A DNA stretch of 64,000 bases. Origin: Linepithema humile (taxonomy: Eukaryota > Arthropoda > Insecta > Hymenoptera > Formicidae). The position numbers and the translations under genes are program-made. The DNA lies in assembly GCF_040581485.1 (NCBI RefSeq), contig NC_090130.1:6138001-6202000 (forward strand), read 5' to 3'. The stretch's first letter is position 1. Each line of letters begins with the position of its first letter. The notes under the pieces were generated by a model. That model had not been told where the DNA came from and searched no databases. It was given only the letters and a program-made list of their open reading frames with translations. Below are positions 12,301-24,736 of the stretch, one piece after another.

Positions 12301-15300
12301 GAAATAACACAGGGAAGATTTATATTAGATCGCTGCTGTCAGGAAAAATGAACTGTTGAAAAGTCCATTTATAGCATCCACTATTTCTAAAATAATAGAA
12401 AAGAGAGATATCGATGCGCGCGAGGAGTCGTTGAACATAATTTAAAGAGAAATTGCATCTGTCATTTTAAAAAATACTTTATTTCTAAAAAATGTAGGTC
12501 GAGATAGTTTGAGATACAAAATTTTTTAATGTTTGTGCAGCGACGTGTTATTTTTGAAAATAAGCTTGATTTCGGAAATAAATTCTTTAGTTGCATTGAG
12601 AAAGTAGGTTGTTCGGAGGCCAAAATGAATAAATTGAATAAATAAATGAATAATGAAGCCTTTTCGGAGTTTGACAGCGGACTCGCAAAATTAGACGATA
12701 AAACGTCTCTGATTGAGAACGTCTACTTGTTACTTATTCGCGCAGGACTTTCGAGCGTAATGCAGTCGTTCGGAGCGATTCGTTCGAAGTCGAGCAATGG
12801 CCAGTTTAAATGCCGCGTTTACGATCGAATAGGACATGGAATCGTGCTCCGGTTTCCTCGCCGAGCGGCCGCGTCGCTTCCGAAAGGTTTTTCAATCATA
12901 ACTTTTATTTACGTGAACGGGTTTATCGTTCCACTTTTATTACCATGCGCGTCTCTACCGGTTTGCAATGTATGTTTGCCTTGTTCGCTGAATTACTCAC
13001 GTAATATTGCACAGCGTATTCGCGAATACGTGTGGCAAATTTTTCGAACGGATATCAATGCGAATGAAATATCGGAGTTTATAAATTTGCTTGTAATCGC
13101 GAAGAACACATGTTCTACTGTTGTTCGCGGAACATAGTTACGCGCCGAGAAATATCAGCGCTGTCGTCACACTGAAGTAATCGCTGTTCGCAAGTAACAC
13201 ATGTCCAGTATACTTAGGCATTTACGGCTCTATTAGCACGTTGCTATTTTTTAGTATTATGGCGGCGAACCGCGGAGCATATGCGCGTTGTTGAAAGGGC
13301 GGCTGGAGGCTTCGAGAATAATTTACGACTGTCTATACACGCGCGCAAGAGACGACGATGTTGCTCCGCTTTTTGTCGCCTGGTTTTTGGCACGTGTCGG
13401 CATTCAGGAGGTATTTGCGTCCTTCCCGTTGAGGCGTGTGTTATTACCGTATCGTAATTGCGGCACTTTAGCGCGGCTATTTCGTCGCGTTTGTGCGCGC
13501 AAGTCGCAATGCAATCGATTGATACGTCACTCGACCAAATTGACCACGACGATGCTTTAAAGTGCGCCGCAAACAAGTATGGGCGCGCCGGTTTGATCGG
13601 ACTTCGTCATTTCTTTTATCGCCCGGCGCGGCACGTGGCGTCATGCCGAACGCGTGACTTCCTTATCGCAAATATTTCAGCGAGTCGTATAAGAGTATAT
13701 AAGAGAGACGAATAAGGTTCGGATAAATATTTACGCGGTCGAACCAAACGCCGCGGCCTCATTCTTACGTGTTCGGCAAACAGATCCGTTCGCCATCGCC
13801 GACAATCCGCGCTTCAAACTGAAATGCACAGAAATCTCTCGCCGCGATTCGTCTGCTCTTTTTCTTTCCTCGTCTCTTTCAATTGAGAACGTATCGGAAT
13901 AAACAGCGCGATATAATATAAAATTGCTAATTATGCGCGGAAGGAAATTCGCTAAAGTTAAATTTGCTTTCTTCTTTTTCCGCGGAATGTTTCGGCACAC
14001 TGTTTACTTTTTTAAATGCTAAGCAAGTATTTGCAACAAGTACTGTCTAAAATCGTTGTTGCAGCCCATATAAATGCACTTATTCGCTGAAATGCACTTT
14101 TACTACATTTTGATGAGAATCTGGTTTTAGAGTATACGTACACATTAAATAAACGTCAGTAATAGCAATGAATGCATTAAATGCGTTAATTAGACACAAA
14201 TGCGGACAAATAAATTTTTTGCCTTCTCTTTAGTATGCGGAAAGCTGTATAATTTGTATAAATGTCAGAATAATCAGAGGAATATACGCGCCGCGCTTTG
14301 TATTAGTTTTTATTAGAATAAATATTGAGCGGGTTAAATATTTATCGAACGTGGCGTGCTTGTGCAATTTATTATACGAGATCCGCGCGTGTGATATTTT
14401 ATTATTATCGAGCGCGGCGAAAATATCTCTGAAAATTGAGAGTAAAGTATGGTAGAAATGATTGCGTATGCTCTTGACCGTTTTGATTGAAGGTTTATCG
14501 TGAAATTTATTATCATTTACGGAAAAGCAGGCTGATGTACATCAAATCCGCAGTATTGTGTAACGTAATGATCAGAAAATGATGTTCTAAATGTGCATAA
14601 ACTTTTATCAACGAGATAATGCCGTTGTAATTTCGCCGTCACGATAACATTCCTATCTTTATTATTGATCAAAGTGGATATAACAATCGATAAACAAGAA
14701 ACAATTTCATGTTTGATGGGTATTGTCTTGCTTGAATATTGGAAAGCTTCGTTGTCGATAAATTCAATTTAATTGGTAATACCATGTAGTGTTCATTAAT
14801 GTTTATAAACGAATCGATTAATTAATGGCGAAATTTACCACAGGTTGACTGCGACTCGACGAAACGAACGAATGCACTCGATTGCAAAATGTGGCGTGGT
14901 TATGATGTCATGTATCGCGCGTATTAATTAAAAAGCGCGGTAGTATACCTATCAATTAAAAAACACATCGCACCGTATCATCTTCGGAGCGCGGAATCCA
15001 CCGCCGAGTGGTTTCAAAATTGAATCTCATGAACACGTTCCTCATGGCGGCGAATGGAAATTAACGTAACTGATATTTAAGTGACCCATGCGCCCGATAC
15101 CGTGGCGTAATTTCGTTAATGCCGCGCTTTCGCGCTTACCAAGCCGCTCGCGCAGGGCTCGGGTATTACGCATGGAATTAATTTATACGGGGAATTTAAG
15201 TTCGTTTCTCCGTTGGTGCAGAAACAATGTAAAACTGCGCGGCGAGCAGCCCTGTTACAGATTGGAAAATGTTGAGTTCGGTGACTGTTTCGCCACGTGT

Positions 15301-15753
15301 GCGAGAAAACACGGCGAATGTTTGTTAATGCGCGAAAGTTTTGAACGGGAGAAACGATAAACAATCGTTCGCGATTTTGACTCTGTTCAAACGGAACTGA
15401 AGCGCAATCAAGCGCGAAGACAATACTCTGATTCTGCACCAAAGACATGTTTTTTAACTTTTAAATTTATCCAACTTTTTTATCGATAAGGATAATATAT
15501 TTATTTGGTATTGTTTCATAAAAAAATGTTTCATGAATGATTAAAAAAGGCGAATAAAAATATTTAGAAATGAATGGTCGAGGCTGGCTACGACGAGTAA
15601 CTGGATAAAAATTCATCACACTCGAGGTTTTTTCATGCTTTTTTCGCGACTTGCGTAACAAGAGAGAAAGAAAGAGAGACTGGAAGGACATATGTATATA
15701 CATACGGGCGAGAGAGATAGAGGCACATGAGATTGAGCGGCGTACGTAATAGT
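12301..15753. other. Non-coding stretch with two Pho/YY1-like sites
   Basis: I see no supported gene. An ATG-started 163-codon frame (12,646-13,137) has no recognisable motif. ATGGCGGC, resembling the Pho/YY1 core, occurs at 13,259 and 15,044. Mixed AT-rich and CpG-rich patches suggest intronic regulatory DNA. Confidence 0.4.
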
Positions 15754-15941
15754 ATGATTAAATATTAAAATTAAAATATAAAGGAGCAAAAGAAGTCAAT
15801 GACAATTATTCGTGTAAAAACTCCTTCTTTTTTAGATTTATTTACATTTTTGTAAAATTGCGTGGATTTAAATGTTTTTGTACGAACAACTGGCACTGGC
15901 TGTTTTTGCTCCTTTACATTTCAATTTTGATATTTAATCAT
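15754..15941. mobile_element. Fold-back MITE-like element
   Basis: Two imperfect inverted arms of about 68 bases (15,754-15,821 and 15,875-15,941) enclose a short centre. Both arms carry ATGATTAAATAT, an AAAATTxAAATxTAAAGGAG block and, further in, a TTCGTxxAAAAAC block, in opposite orientations. There is no coding capacity. The form matches a non-autonomous DNA transposon with long terminal inverted repeats. I cannot see a clear target-site duplication or name the superfamily. Confidence 0.65.
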
Positions 15942-16009
15942 CGGAGCCTTTATAATTTTATTTTTCACGCAGGCGTTAACACGCGGTTTTTCCCTTCTTT
16001 TTTTTTTTG

Positions 16010-16136
16010 ATTATTTTTATTAGATTATATTTTTGTAAAATAGCGTGCGTTTAAATATTTTTACACGAACAACTGATATTGCCTTTTTTTTGCTCCTTTA
16101 TATTTGAATTTTGATATTTGATCGGAGCCTTTAATT
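16010..16136. mobile_element. Diverged half-copy of the neighbouring MITE
   Basis: This stretch repeats the right half of the element at 15,754-15,941 in direct orientation. The shared blocks appear in the same order: TTTTTGTAAAAT-GCGTG-TTTAAAT, ACGAACAACTG, TTTTTTGCTCCTTTA, CAATTTTGATATTT-like sequence and CGGAGCCTTTA. Substitutions and small length changes show it is old. The homology extends past the right end of the full copy, so a local duplication including flanking DNA is as likely as a second insertion. Confidence 0.6.
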
Positions 16137-16139
16137 TTT

Positions 16140-19100
16140 TATGTACGATTAATATTACGGCTGTCCATTACGAACGCGAATTATCCGAGAGGCGAATACG
16201 TTTTAGGAAATACGCGCGTATTGCTATTATTAATATGCTGAAAAACGTGATGCTTTTCGCGCAACAAAATTCCGCGATTTATAATAATATTAAAGGCGTA
16301 ATTAAGATATGGTTAATTTTAACGTAAATAATAACGATCGCGGATAGAGAAGGATCGAAATTCATTTTGCTCCATGATAAACCATAATTTATAGGCGTAA
16401 TATATCTCGCCGGGACAACCGGTAGTTTTCCGTTATACCGGTAATTTATGGGAAATTTGTCTCGCGCTTGCGAGAGATCGGGCCTGTCACTCCCTACGGC
16501 ACCACTCTCGTCATTTATTCTTCTCGATTACGTGCAATTAAGTAGCTCTCTGTTTCGTCGCGCGATCTCCCGCCTCTTTCTCTCACACGGCGTTCGTTCC
16601 CTCATCAACGAGCTGACGATGATCTCGTGATCGCACACGTTAACGTACGCGATGCCTGTTGAGCAGGAATGCTCAATCGAGGATCGCCGATTGGACGACG
16701 CCACATCATCAAGACTCTGAGAGAAGTACAGGAGAACAGCAACTGTGATTAACGTTTCATGCCGATATTAGGAGCTTCTATATTATTACACGTTGAATAT
16801 ATATACACTGATATCTATATATACACACCATATACATGTTCCATATATTTTTGGATTGCCTGTTGAAACAAGAACGCAACCTGATTCTAGCCGGTGAGTA
16901 CATATAAAGTGATGCAATCGTAATTTTACGGCGGGGAGACTGCAAATTTTCGGTAGTACATTTATATCCGCGGAAAGTTGAACTGTTTTTTATATTGTTT
17001 TTTATTACCAACTGCAAAGAAATGAAAGAAGGCTTTATATAACACCGTCTCTATTATATAATACTGTCTGTCATAAATAGCAATCATAAAAGAGCAGTAG
17101 TGATCCTATTGCCACTCATCGCCGTCATAACTTTTTCAATCGTGAAATAATCTTTCACGATATCATTCGCCGATCACTTGTCGCATCAGAATGGCGGCTA
17201 TAACAGCGATGACGTTTAATTTTCACGAGAGCTTGCTTATTGCATATATCGCGCGTAAAATAACGCGGTTTTCGATGACGATTATTTTGGCGAATCGTAT
17301 ATAAATAATTCCATTAGGTTGTTGTCCTATTTTTCCGGCGAGTTTATCGATCCGTTCAATCGTCCGCGACACTGTCGGAAGCGAAATGCATACAAATCGC
17401 GATTCAGAAATCTATCGTGCGCGTTTTTTATTATTTATTGGACATTATTCTTTAACTAATCTGAATTCAATTTATCCTCAACGAAAATTTAAATCGATAT
17501 CATTAAATATTAAATATTATTAGAATTGTATACCTTCAGTGATTCAGTTTTAAATTAACTTTTCCATTTTTTGAAAACCATCTATTTTTCCGAATAATCG
17601 ACTTGTCATTTTTATGCAAAGAATAGCAGAGTAATAAAATAGAAAGGATTATTTATATGTAAAATACCTTCTATAGTGATGAAAGAAGTTTTCGTATTTA
17701 TCGTCGTTATCTTACTATAGAGTCAAGAATGTCAGTCGTGTTGACTGTAGAATAAGAAATTCCCGAAGCTACTTTGAAGAGATTGGTTAGATAACTGGAA
17801 TCCAGTTCTAATAAATATAGCAAGAATGCCTGGTTGCACGTGATAGGGTGTAATTACGGCACGCCGTGTACATATGATCGCGGCCGCAGAAATTGCTGCG
17901 CGCGTTTGAGCCAATTGTAATTGTAAATAATTGGCGGTCTTTGTTGGGGAAGACTTTTAACGCCGCCGTCACTCACGGTCGTTTAAATAACGCATTACTG
18001 TCGTTTAAGCAACATATTGCCGCGCGCAGGATGCGCTACGTGTAATTAACGCGCGCGCATAAACACGGCCCGCTTAACTTCAGGCTATTGTCCGACGTTG
18101 TGAAGTTCATGAGAGAAGCTTTAACTTGATCATGAACTCTCAGATAGTCGGAAAATATTTTTTTCTCAAATTTAGCATATTATGTTTCTTGTTTGCGAAA
18201 AAAGTTTTTTAGCATTTCGAAATAAGACACTGTGAGAAAAATTACAATAACATTGGTACAATAAGAAAGATGTTTCTTCATTTAGAGATGTTCTAATTTA
18301 TGTATAAATTTCTAGGTATTTGTGTATATATAAAAAATGTGAAAGTTTGAAATCGCTGTAGTTGGAGTAAATGTATAGCAAGGAAATAGTGCTTTATATC
18401 ATTTTATATTTGATGCATATACGCACATATGTTTGGTTAAATAATGCACCTGAATAACTACGTGCAAATCTTATATCCTTATATTTAAAACATGACATGC
18501 TTGATTTCAATTTCGCGAATAAGTCTAAAGTTAACTGTCCCAATTAAATTAAATAGACGTCGTATAAAAATTAATTTTTGAATTAAAGATTTATAACATG
18601 TAAAAACAAATCAGATTATTTAATTTTGTTACTTCTATTTACGATATTAATTCATCATTATAATTCAGAAAATTCGAAGAGAATTAAAAAGAATTTATTT
18701 GACAAATACTAAAAATGTCTCGCAAAGATTTGCTCAGAAATTGATTATTTAAAAAAGTACAAATGTAGCAATATGAAGCAATTAGAAAAAAATGTAATTA
18801 GAATGATATGAAAAAGCTACGCTTATTTCAAACAATACTTTTTGTTTAGCAAGATATTAGTTTCTACAGGATTTTGGGTACAAAATGACAAATTTATCGG
18901 TCGGTATTTTAGTGTTTGGGATGATCACGTACACTCGACTGAAGTTCGCATAAGCTATCTGCATGTAGATCCATAATGCGGCCTAGATTTCTATGTACGA
19001 CGACTCGGGCCGACCGAGCAATGGCGGCCGGACTGGTTGAACTCTATCGAGTTTATTCGACGATATACACGAGTGATTCCAAACAGTGCCGGCACAATAA

Positions 19101-21420
19101 ACACTAGCGTGCATCGATATTGACTCCTTTTTTTCATGCGACTGCATTTAGCTGAATATAACGTGGGAATAGGAGCGGTCAAATTTTTTCTCGTTTCCGA
19201 AGAAATAGCGATGCTCGAGGAGAAAAAAAGTGTCGAAAACAAAAAGTAAATCAGGGAATTTTTGACTATAAAATCGAGGTGTTAGTGGAATCTGCCGATT
19301 TTATTTTTAAATGCCGTATTATAGAATTGAATTGTTTATTATTAAATTAAAGATGTGCTAAAGTTAATTAATATACTTCTGATATGCATTTATTTTGATG
19401 AAACAGTTTGCTATCTAATTTACCATAATTTACCATAATATAACACATATAATATAATCTAACATATAATATATAATATAACATAATATATAACACATAA
19501 TGTGATTTAATACATAATATAACATACTTAGAATTATCACAAAATGTTTAGCAATTTATATATTATAATTTTTTATTAGCGGGTAAACTGCAGCTATATA
19601 TTTATTCGCTATAAGTTTTTCATTAGTGATTCACAGCAGGTAGAGAAACAAAATAAGATGACCCGCGCTTCACTACGCCGTTCGACTTTATCGGTGATAG
19701 CGATCGATTGCATTTAAATATGACTTCCACTTAAATTTCATGTAATACCGACGCAACTGGGGCGCTGGACAAAAATAGAACGCGCCGTACTAGCGTCCAC
19801 TTTATATTCGGTCGTATTCGAAAGAGACACTAATTTCGCGGGGAACGTCATTAGCTAACGCGAGACGACACGGAAGACTTCCCGCGAGGATCCGGATGCA
19901 CGCGTGTTGTTCTTGCACCGCGCCATTGTCGCGACAATTCGCTCGTCCCGGCTCGGCGCGTCGGCGACGAATCTTATTAAAGGGATATATACATTCTAAT
20001 CCTTAAACATTGCATTTTTAACATGCGATCTACATATATTTTTTTTTTATTCACGAGGGATACAAAAGAGATCTCTATAGATACGAATCATAAATTATGC
20101 ATTTTAAATATAGTAATTATTAAATTACGTAGTATGTAGAATTATACAGATTGGAGATAAACATATACGGATCTTGGAAAAAGAATAATTTCTTTAAAAG
20201 ACGCGATATGTGCGCGATATGTGCAGTAAGAGATGCCCTTCCGAAAAATGCGAGTTTGATTATTTTATAAGCAAGCATCTATGCAACGCGTTCAATACAT
20301 ATTGCATAAAACCATAGAAGATACATGTATCCACTTAAGGAATAGCGGAATACACGATGCCGATAACACAGCAAGATCTATCTCCGCAATCTGTCGTCGC
20401 TATCGGTTTTCAGCGAAACACTCCAGGTTTTATATCCGTGTCGCTATCGCGCTTACGACAGCGCGTTCCAAAGTTTTCAACGTGTGGCAACGAAGAGGTT
20501 TATGCCGACGGCTTCGCGCGGCTAGGAATAATCTGCATAATTGCACGGGACCGCTCGTTGCAATTGCGTTTTCTGCGGCGTGACCTCTTTAGCGGATGTA
20601 GCGAACGGCGAAAATTTTAGTTCAATCACTCGTGCAAATCGCACGGATTATAGTCGCAATAATGATACTTCCCAACATCTTTGCGATATTATTGATGATT
20701 GATAGTCATTTGCGCCGTGATTTGCGCCCGCGATCACGAAAGAGGTCTAAATCATATCGTTTGTTTTGACCTGTAGACTTTTAGCGTTATATTATATTAG
20801 CTCCATAAAGATGTTTAATATCAGATAAAAATAATTTAATTTAATTATGAAAAATCAGTGAAGAAAAAGGATGGCATCCAATCTAACCGACATTAGAAAA
20901 AGAAAATAGATTTTAATTTGACTAAAACGTTAATTTTACTAATGGATGAAAGAAATTGCGATAATTCCAAAGCGGTCGTATATACATTTAAAAATAGCAT
21001 TGAAATGAATATACATTTATCACTTTTATACATTTAATATATCAAATGAGCGGCTTGTATGCTGCAAAAATGGAAGATAAATGAGATGTGTCGCAAACAT
21101 GGAGAAATTACGTGTGGCGAACAATTCATTTCATTTTTAATGTTACTGTAAACGGCATGATTATGATTGTTAATGTATTGCATATTGGAATAATGCTTAG
21201 TTTTTCAAGTTTAACGATAATTCGTTGCAGTATACAAAAAGTGTAACCGGCAGATGGCTATTTTTATATCTAATAAGTACACTAAAAACGTTCTTAAAAA
21301 AATCAATTTTTCTCGATTAGACTTCACTGTGGCATAACACATTCGCTTGATGAACCATTCAATTATCGAATTATTCATATGACCCTATTTTCTGCTTCTC
21401 TAATCGAACGTGGCGACAAT
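16140..21420. other. AT-rich non-coding stretch
   Basis: I see no gene on either strand. Items noted: two ACCGGTA sites (16,417-16,443), Pho-like ATGGCGGC at 17,191 and 19,021, a nested hairpin (18,091-18,153), an AT-only degenerate repeat (19,421-19,531), and one member of an inverted 20-base pair (20,864-20,883). Minor open frames have no conserved content. Confidence 0.5.
19421..19531. repeat. Degenerate AT-rich tandem repeat
   Basis: TTTACCATAA occurs twice in tandem, followed by irregular repeats of ATAATATAACA / TAACACATAAT units. It is pure simple-sequence DNA without coding potential. Confidence 0.7.
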
Positions 21421-21930
21421 GTAAACTTTATGCACGCGAAGTAGCTGGCAGGCTATGCAAGGTGACATAGCACAAGGAAAGGTTTGCGGGAAAGATTAAA
21501 GGGGTCAGAGGCGTGACGGGATACACGGTTTTCGTGGGCATGTTGCGCGTTTGACGTCGCCATGTTTTACTCCGGCGAGGACACCGGAAAATGCCGCCGT
21601 TCGACCGGCTCCCCGTGTTTAGCACGTGCTCTCCGAAGAATGGTCGGTCAGCCGGTATATCGATCGCGAAGCGCGGCCACTTTTCCCGTTCGTGTAATGC
21701 GTAGTAAGCTTGGCGAGACGTCACGAGAAACAACGGACGCGCGTGGCTTTTGACGCAGCGACGCGGCGCCAAGGCGATCGTATCAAAAACAAAAAAAAAC
21801 ACTCGGATAAGAAAAAACCACACAAACGGAATACCTCGTCGCGACATCTTGTGTCATTGTTGTTTTGTATCTGTTCGCGATGATTTAATCGAATTTTCGT
21901 CTTCATCGCGCGCGTCAACACCGCACATGT
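21421..21930. promoter_or_regulatory. CpG-rich island
   Basis: GC-rich DNA here contains overlapping open frames on both strands (for example minus-strand 21,428-21,847) that lack conserved motifs. It is probably a regulatory island within the intron. No splice-supported exon was found. Confidence 0.2.
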
Positions 21931-22630
21931 TGCGTCTCGCAAACGTGAACGTGTAAATAAGAAGGCAGTGATAGCGTAAATCGTAAAAAAAATCAGTGTT
22001 GCGTAAGTAATCTCTAGAAATATCCGTGATGGATGTGTGTATATGTACTTTCGACATTAAAACGGAGCGTAAAAGCACGGAAGACATCTGATATTACATT
22101 ATTCAACGATTCTCTTACTTTTAGATTTCTGACGGGACGTTCGACACTAATAGATTTTTACGATTCCATACGTATTTTTGATGAGCGGACTTCTAAATGG
22201 AGAATTATAGTAGTAGATTGAAAAGATCTTCAATAAGGTTGTTAATGATTGATTGATGGACACTTAAATATATAATTCCACATTTTTATTGAATGAAAAT
22301 GTTCCGTTTATCTCGTTACCTTTAAAATTTCAATTAATGTTCAATTTTTTAAATAATGTTAATATTAAAAAAATATAATGAAGAACTATCAATATCATAT
22401 TTAAATTAAAAGGATAATTAGATTGGTGGTTATATTTTAAAAATAAATACAGATTAAATAATTAATACCACGTATATGCTATTTTTTTTATTTTAGTGGA
22501 CAAAATTTGATATTTTTCCGAAGTTAATTTAGAGCAATTAATTGCGGGTGTAAATTACATAATTACGTGTAGCCGATACAGTAACGATTATTCTCCATAA
22601 TTTGCGATGGTTTAGCGAAGTAGCAACTTT

Positions 22631-22654
22631 CTCCTCCTCCTCCTCCTCCTCCTC
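22631..22654. repeat. (CTC)n microsatellite
   Basis: Eight uninterrupted CTC units lie in AT-rich non-coding DNA. Confidence 0.9.
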
Positions 22655-24719
22655 TTCGTGTAACGCGAGACCTTTTGATTCACGCTAATTAATCATGCCC
22701 ATTACGCCTATTAAGTGAGTGTATCTTATAAGCGTGCTCCGAAAATCATGCTTGCACGTCAATCGGTGTTTCGAGTCCGTTAATTGAATATACGTCTGGC
22801 GCGCTAAATTGATTGCGATTCGATATGATTACTGTAACATATCGACGACTGTAGCAACAGCGCCGCGTGTACACATAATCCTATCATTAATCATCGGTGT
22901 AAATAAGACAATTACATGCAAACGATACTCTACTATTATCGACAATTCGCGGCCAATCGATGTAGAATAATAATATCGCGGAACACGCTTTCTCTCTTGC
23001 ATACGGAGCTGTTTTTTCCAACTGCATGAACTATTCACATGGTCTTGTCAAACAATAAATCAGGAATGTTATTGCACTGTAGAGAGCATACCATCACTAT
23101 CGGACATGTCCTTTTATCTAGAAACTCTTTTACAATTTTTTTTACAAATGTACAACGAATGGAAAGTTATCAATAGTCGAAACTATTTGATTTCCCTTAA
23201 TTATGTGCTGTAACGCGAAAATTCGAGTTAAATTCTCGTAAAGTCCGTCTGCAATGAATTGAAAACACGAGGCTTTATTTGTTCTCTTTGTTTTCAATGT
23301 AAAGTTCGGTGTAGGCTTTTCATGCTTTAAATATCTATACAATTTCGATTTGAGAATCGTTAAAAATTAGCGATATAGTAATAATAAAAATTTATAAGAT
23401 TTATAGATTTTATACAAAATTACAAGATTAAAATATTTTGTAGTCACTTTTGTTTTCAAACCATAAATTCAACAAATTTCTATTGTTATGAAAATCGAAG
23501 ATAAGAAATTTTTGGAACTTGCTTTGCGGTTGTAATCGAAGCAGCTACGATTATTGTTGATGCTTCACGTTCGTGGGATATACGCTTTCGTTTCTTTCTC
23601 GGCGCAACACGAGGCCTGGCAGAATCACGTACTGGCATACTTGAACGTGTGTATGTGGCGACGAGCGCGGCTGCGCCGAGCGTCGGACGCAACAGCGAGC
23701 CGTTCAGTGATTCTCAACCGGCCGGCCTGCGTGAAAGTACGCGCATCTGATTCCGGGCTTCGTAAACGATGCTTCTCAATCTTATGCCTCAAAGTCAAAC
23801 TGAATCGGGGTTTTGAGATTTGTGTTAGTACTTTTAAACATTTACTTTTTTATTTAAAATGTATTTGTTTTTATACACTTGAAAATTACTTCTCTCTACG
23901 CATTCCTTAAGATACGGTGCAAATCTTACTAATGAATTACAGTTAGCAGTTATAATTAGATTGCGGATATTTATTCAAATACATTATTTTTATTATTAAA
24001 ATATATATGTGTATAAACATCTACAATCTAATAATATTACTTGTAAATTTGTCAAGAGAAACAATACTCGATTATACACACAAAGTTTACATTGCAATCG
24101 ATGCAAATTAGCGCGCAAGTCTTAATTATATTCAAAGTTAAGCAATGTTTTACGTTTTAAGGAATATATATTTGAAGCGATCGCTACATATCGGTCGACG
24201 AGTTATCCAGTTATCTTGAATTCCATTATTAGTATTTGTAGTTTCAAATTTCCAGTTCCAACCGCGAAGCGCACTAAAGACAGATGTATAATGCAAATTA
24301 CCGGAGAAATGTCTTGCGTGATTTAATGATGGTGTTTGAAGCCGATGAAGTGGAGCAACGAGATGTACCTATTAGTAATTCATCAGATGAAGACTGTATG
24401 CGAGTATTCTCGTATATGAAATGTGATAGGGCATGTAATGAATAATAATCTTGCGTTACTCGAAAGAAGGATCAAAATAGTATCAATGATCACGCTCGCA
24501 TTTTACAAATCACGATAGAATCTTATTTATAGGACATGGGTTTGCAGTTATTTGCGATGTTTGAAAGATATACAAAAGGAATATTTAATGAATATTAAAA
24601 CAAATTAATTCAAAATTGATCGATTTAAATATAATTGCAATATAACGCGTGCTAGAAATTAAACATTATTTTTTTTATTTGCTGAAATTAAAATATTTGA
24701 ATCATAAAACCATGAAATG

Positions 24720-24736
24720 TTTTTTTTTTTTTTTTT
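24720..24736. repeat. Poly-T tract
   Basis: Seventeen consecutive T residues. No retroposed gene body is recognisable next to it. Confidence 0.9.

Noticed and set aside
17312..17330. ATTAGGTTG resembling a mariner terminal repeat
   Set aside because: There is no matching inverted copy within a plausible distance and no transposase fragment nearby.
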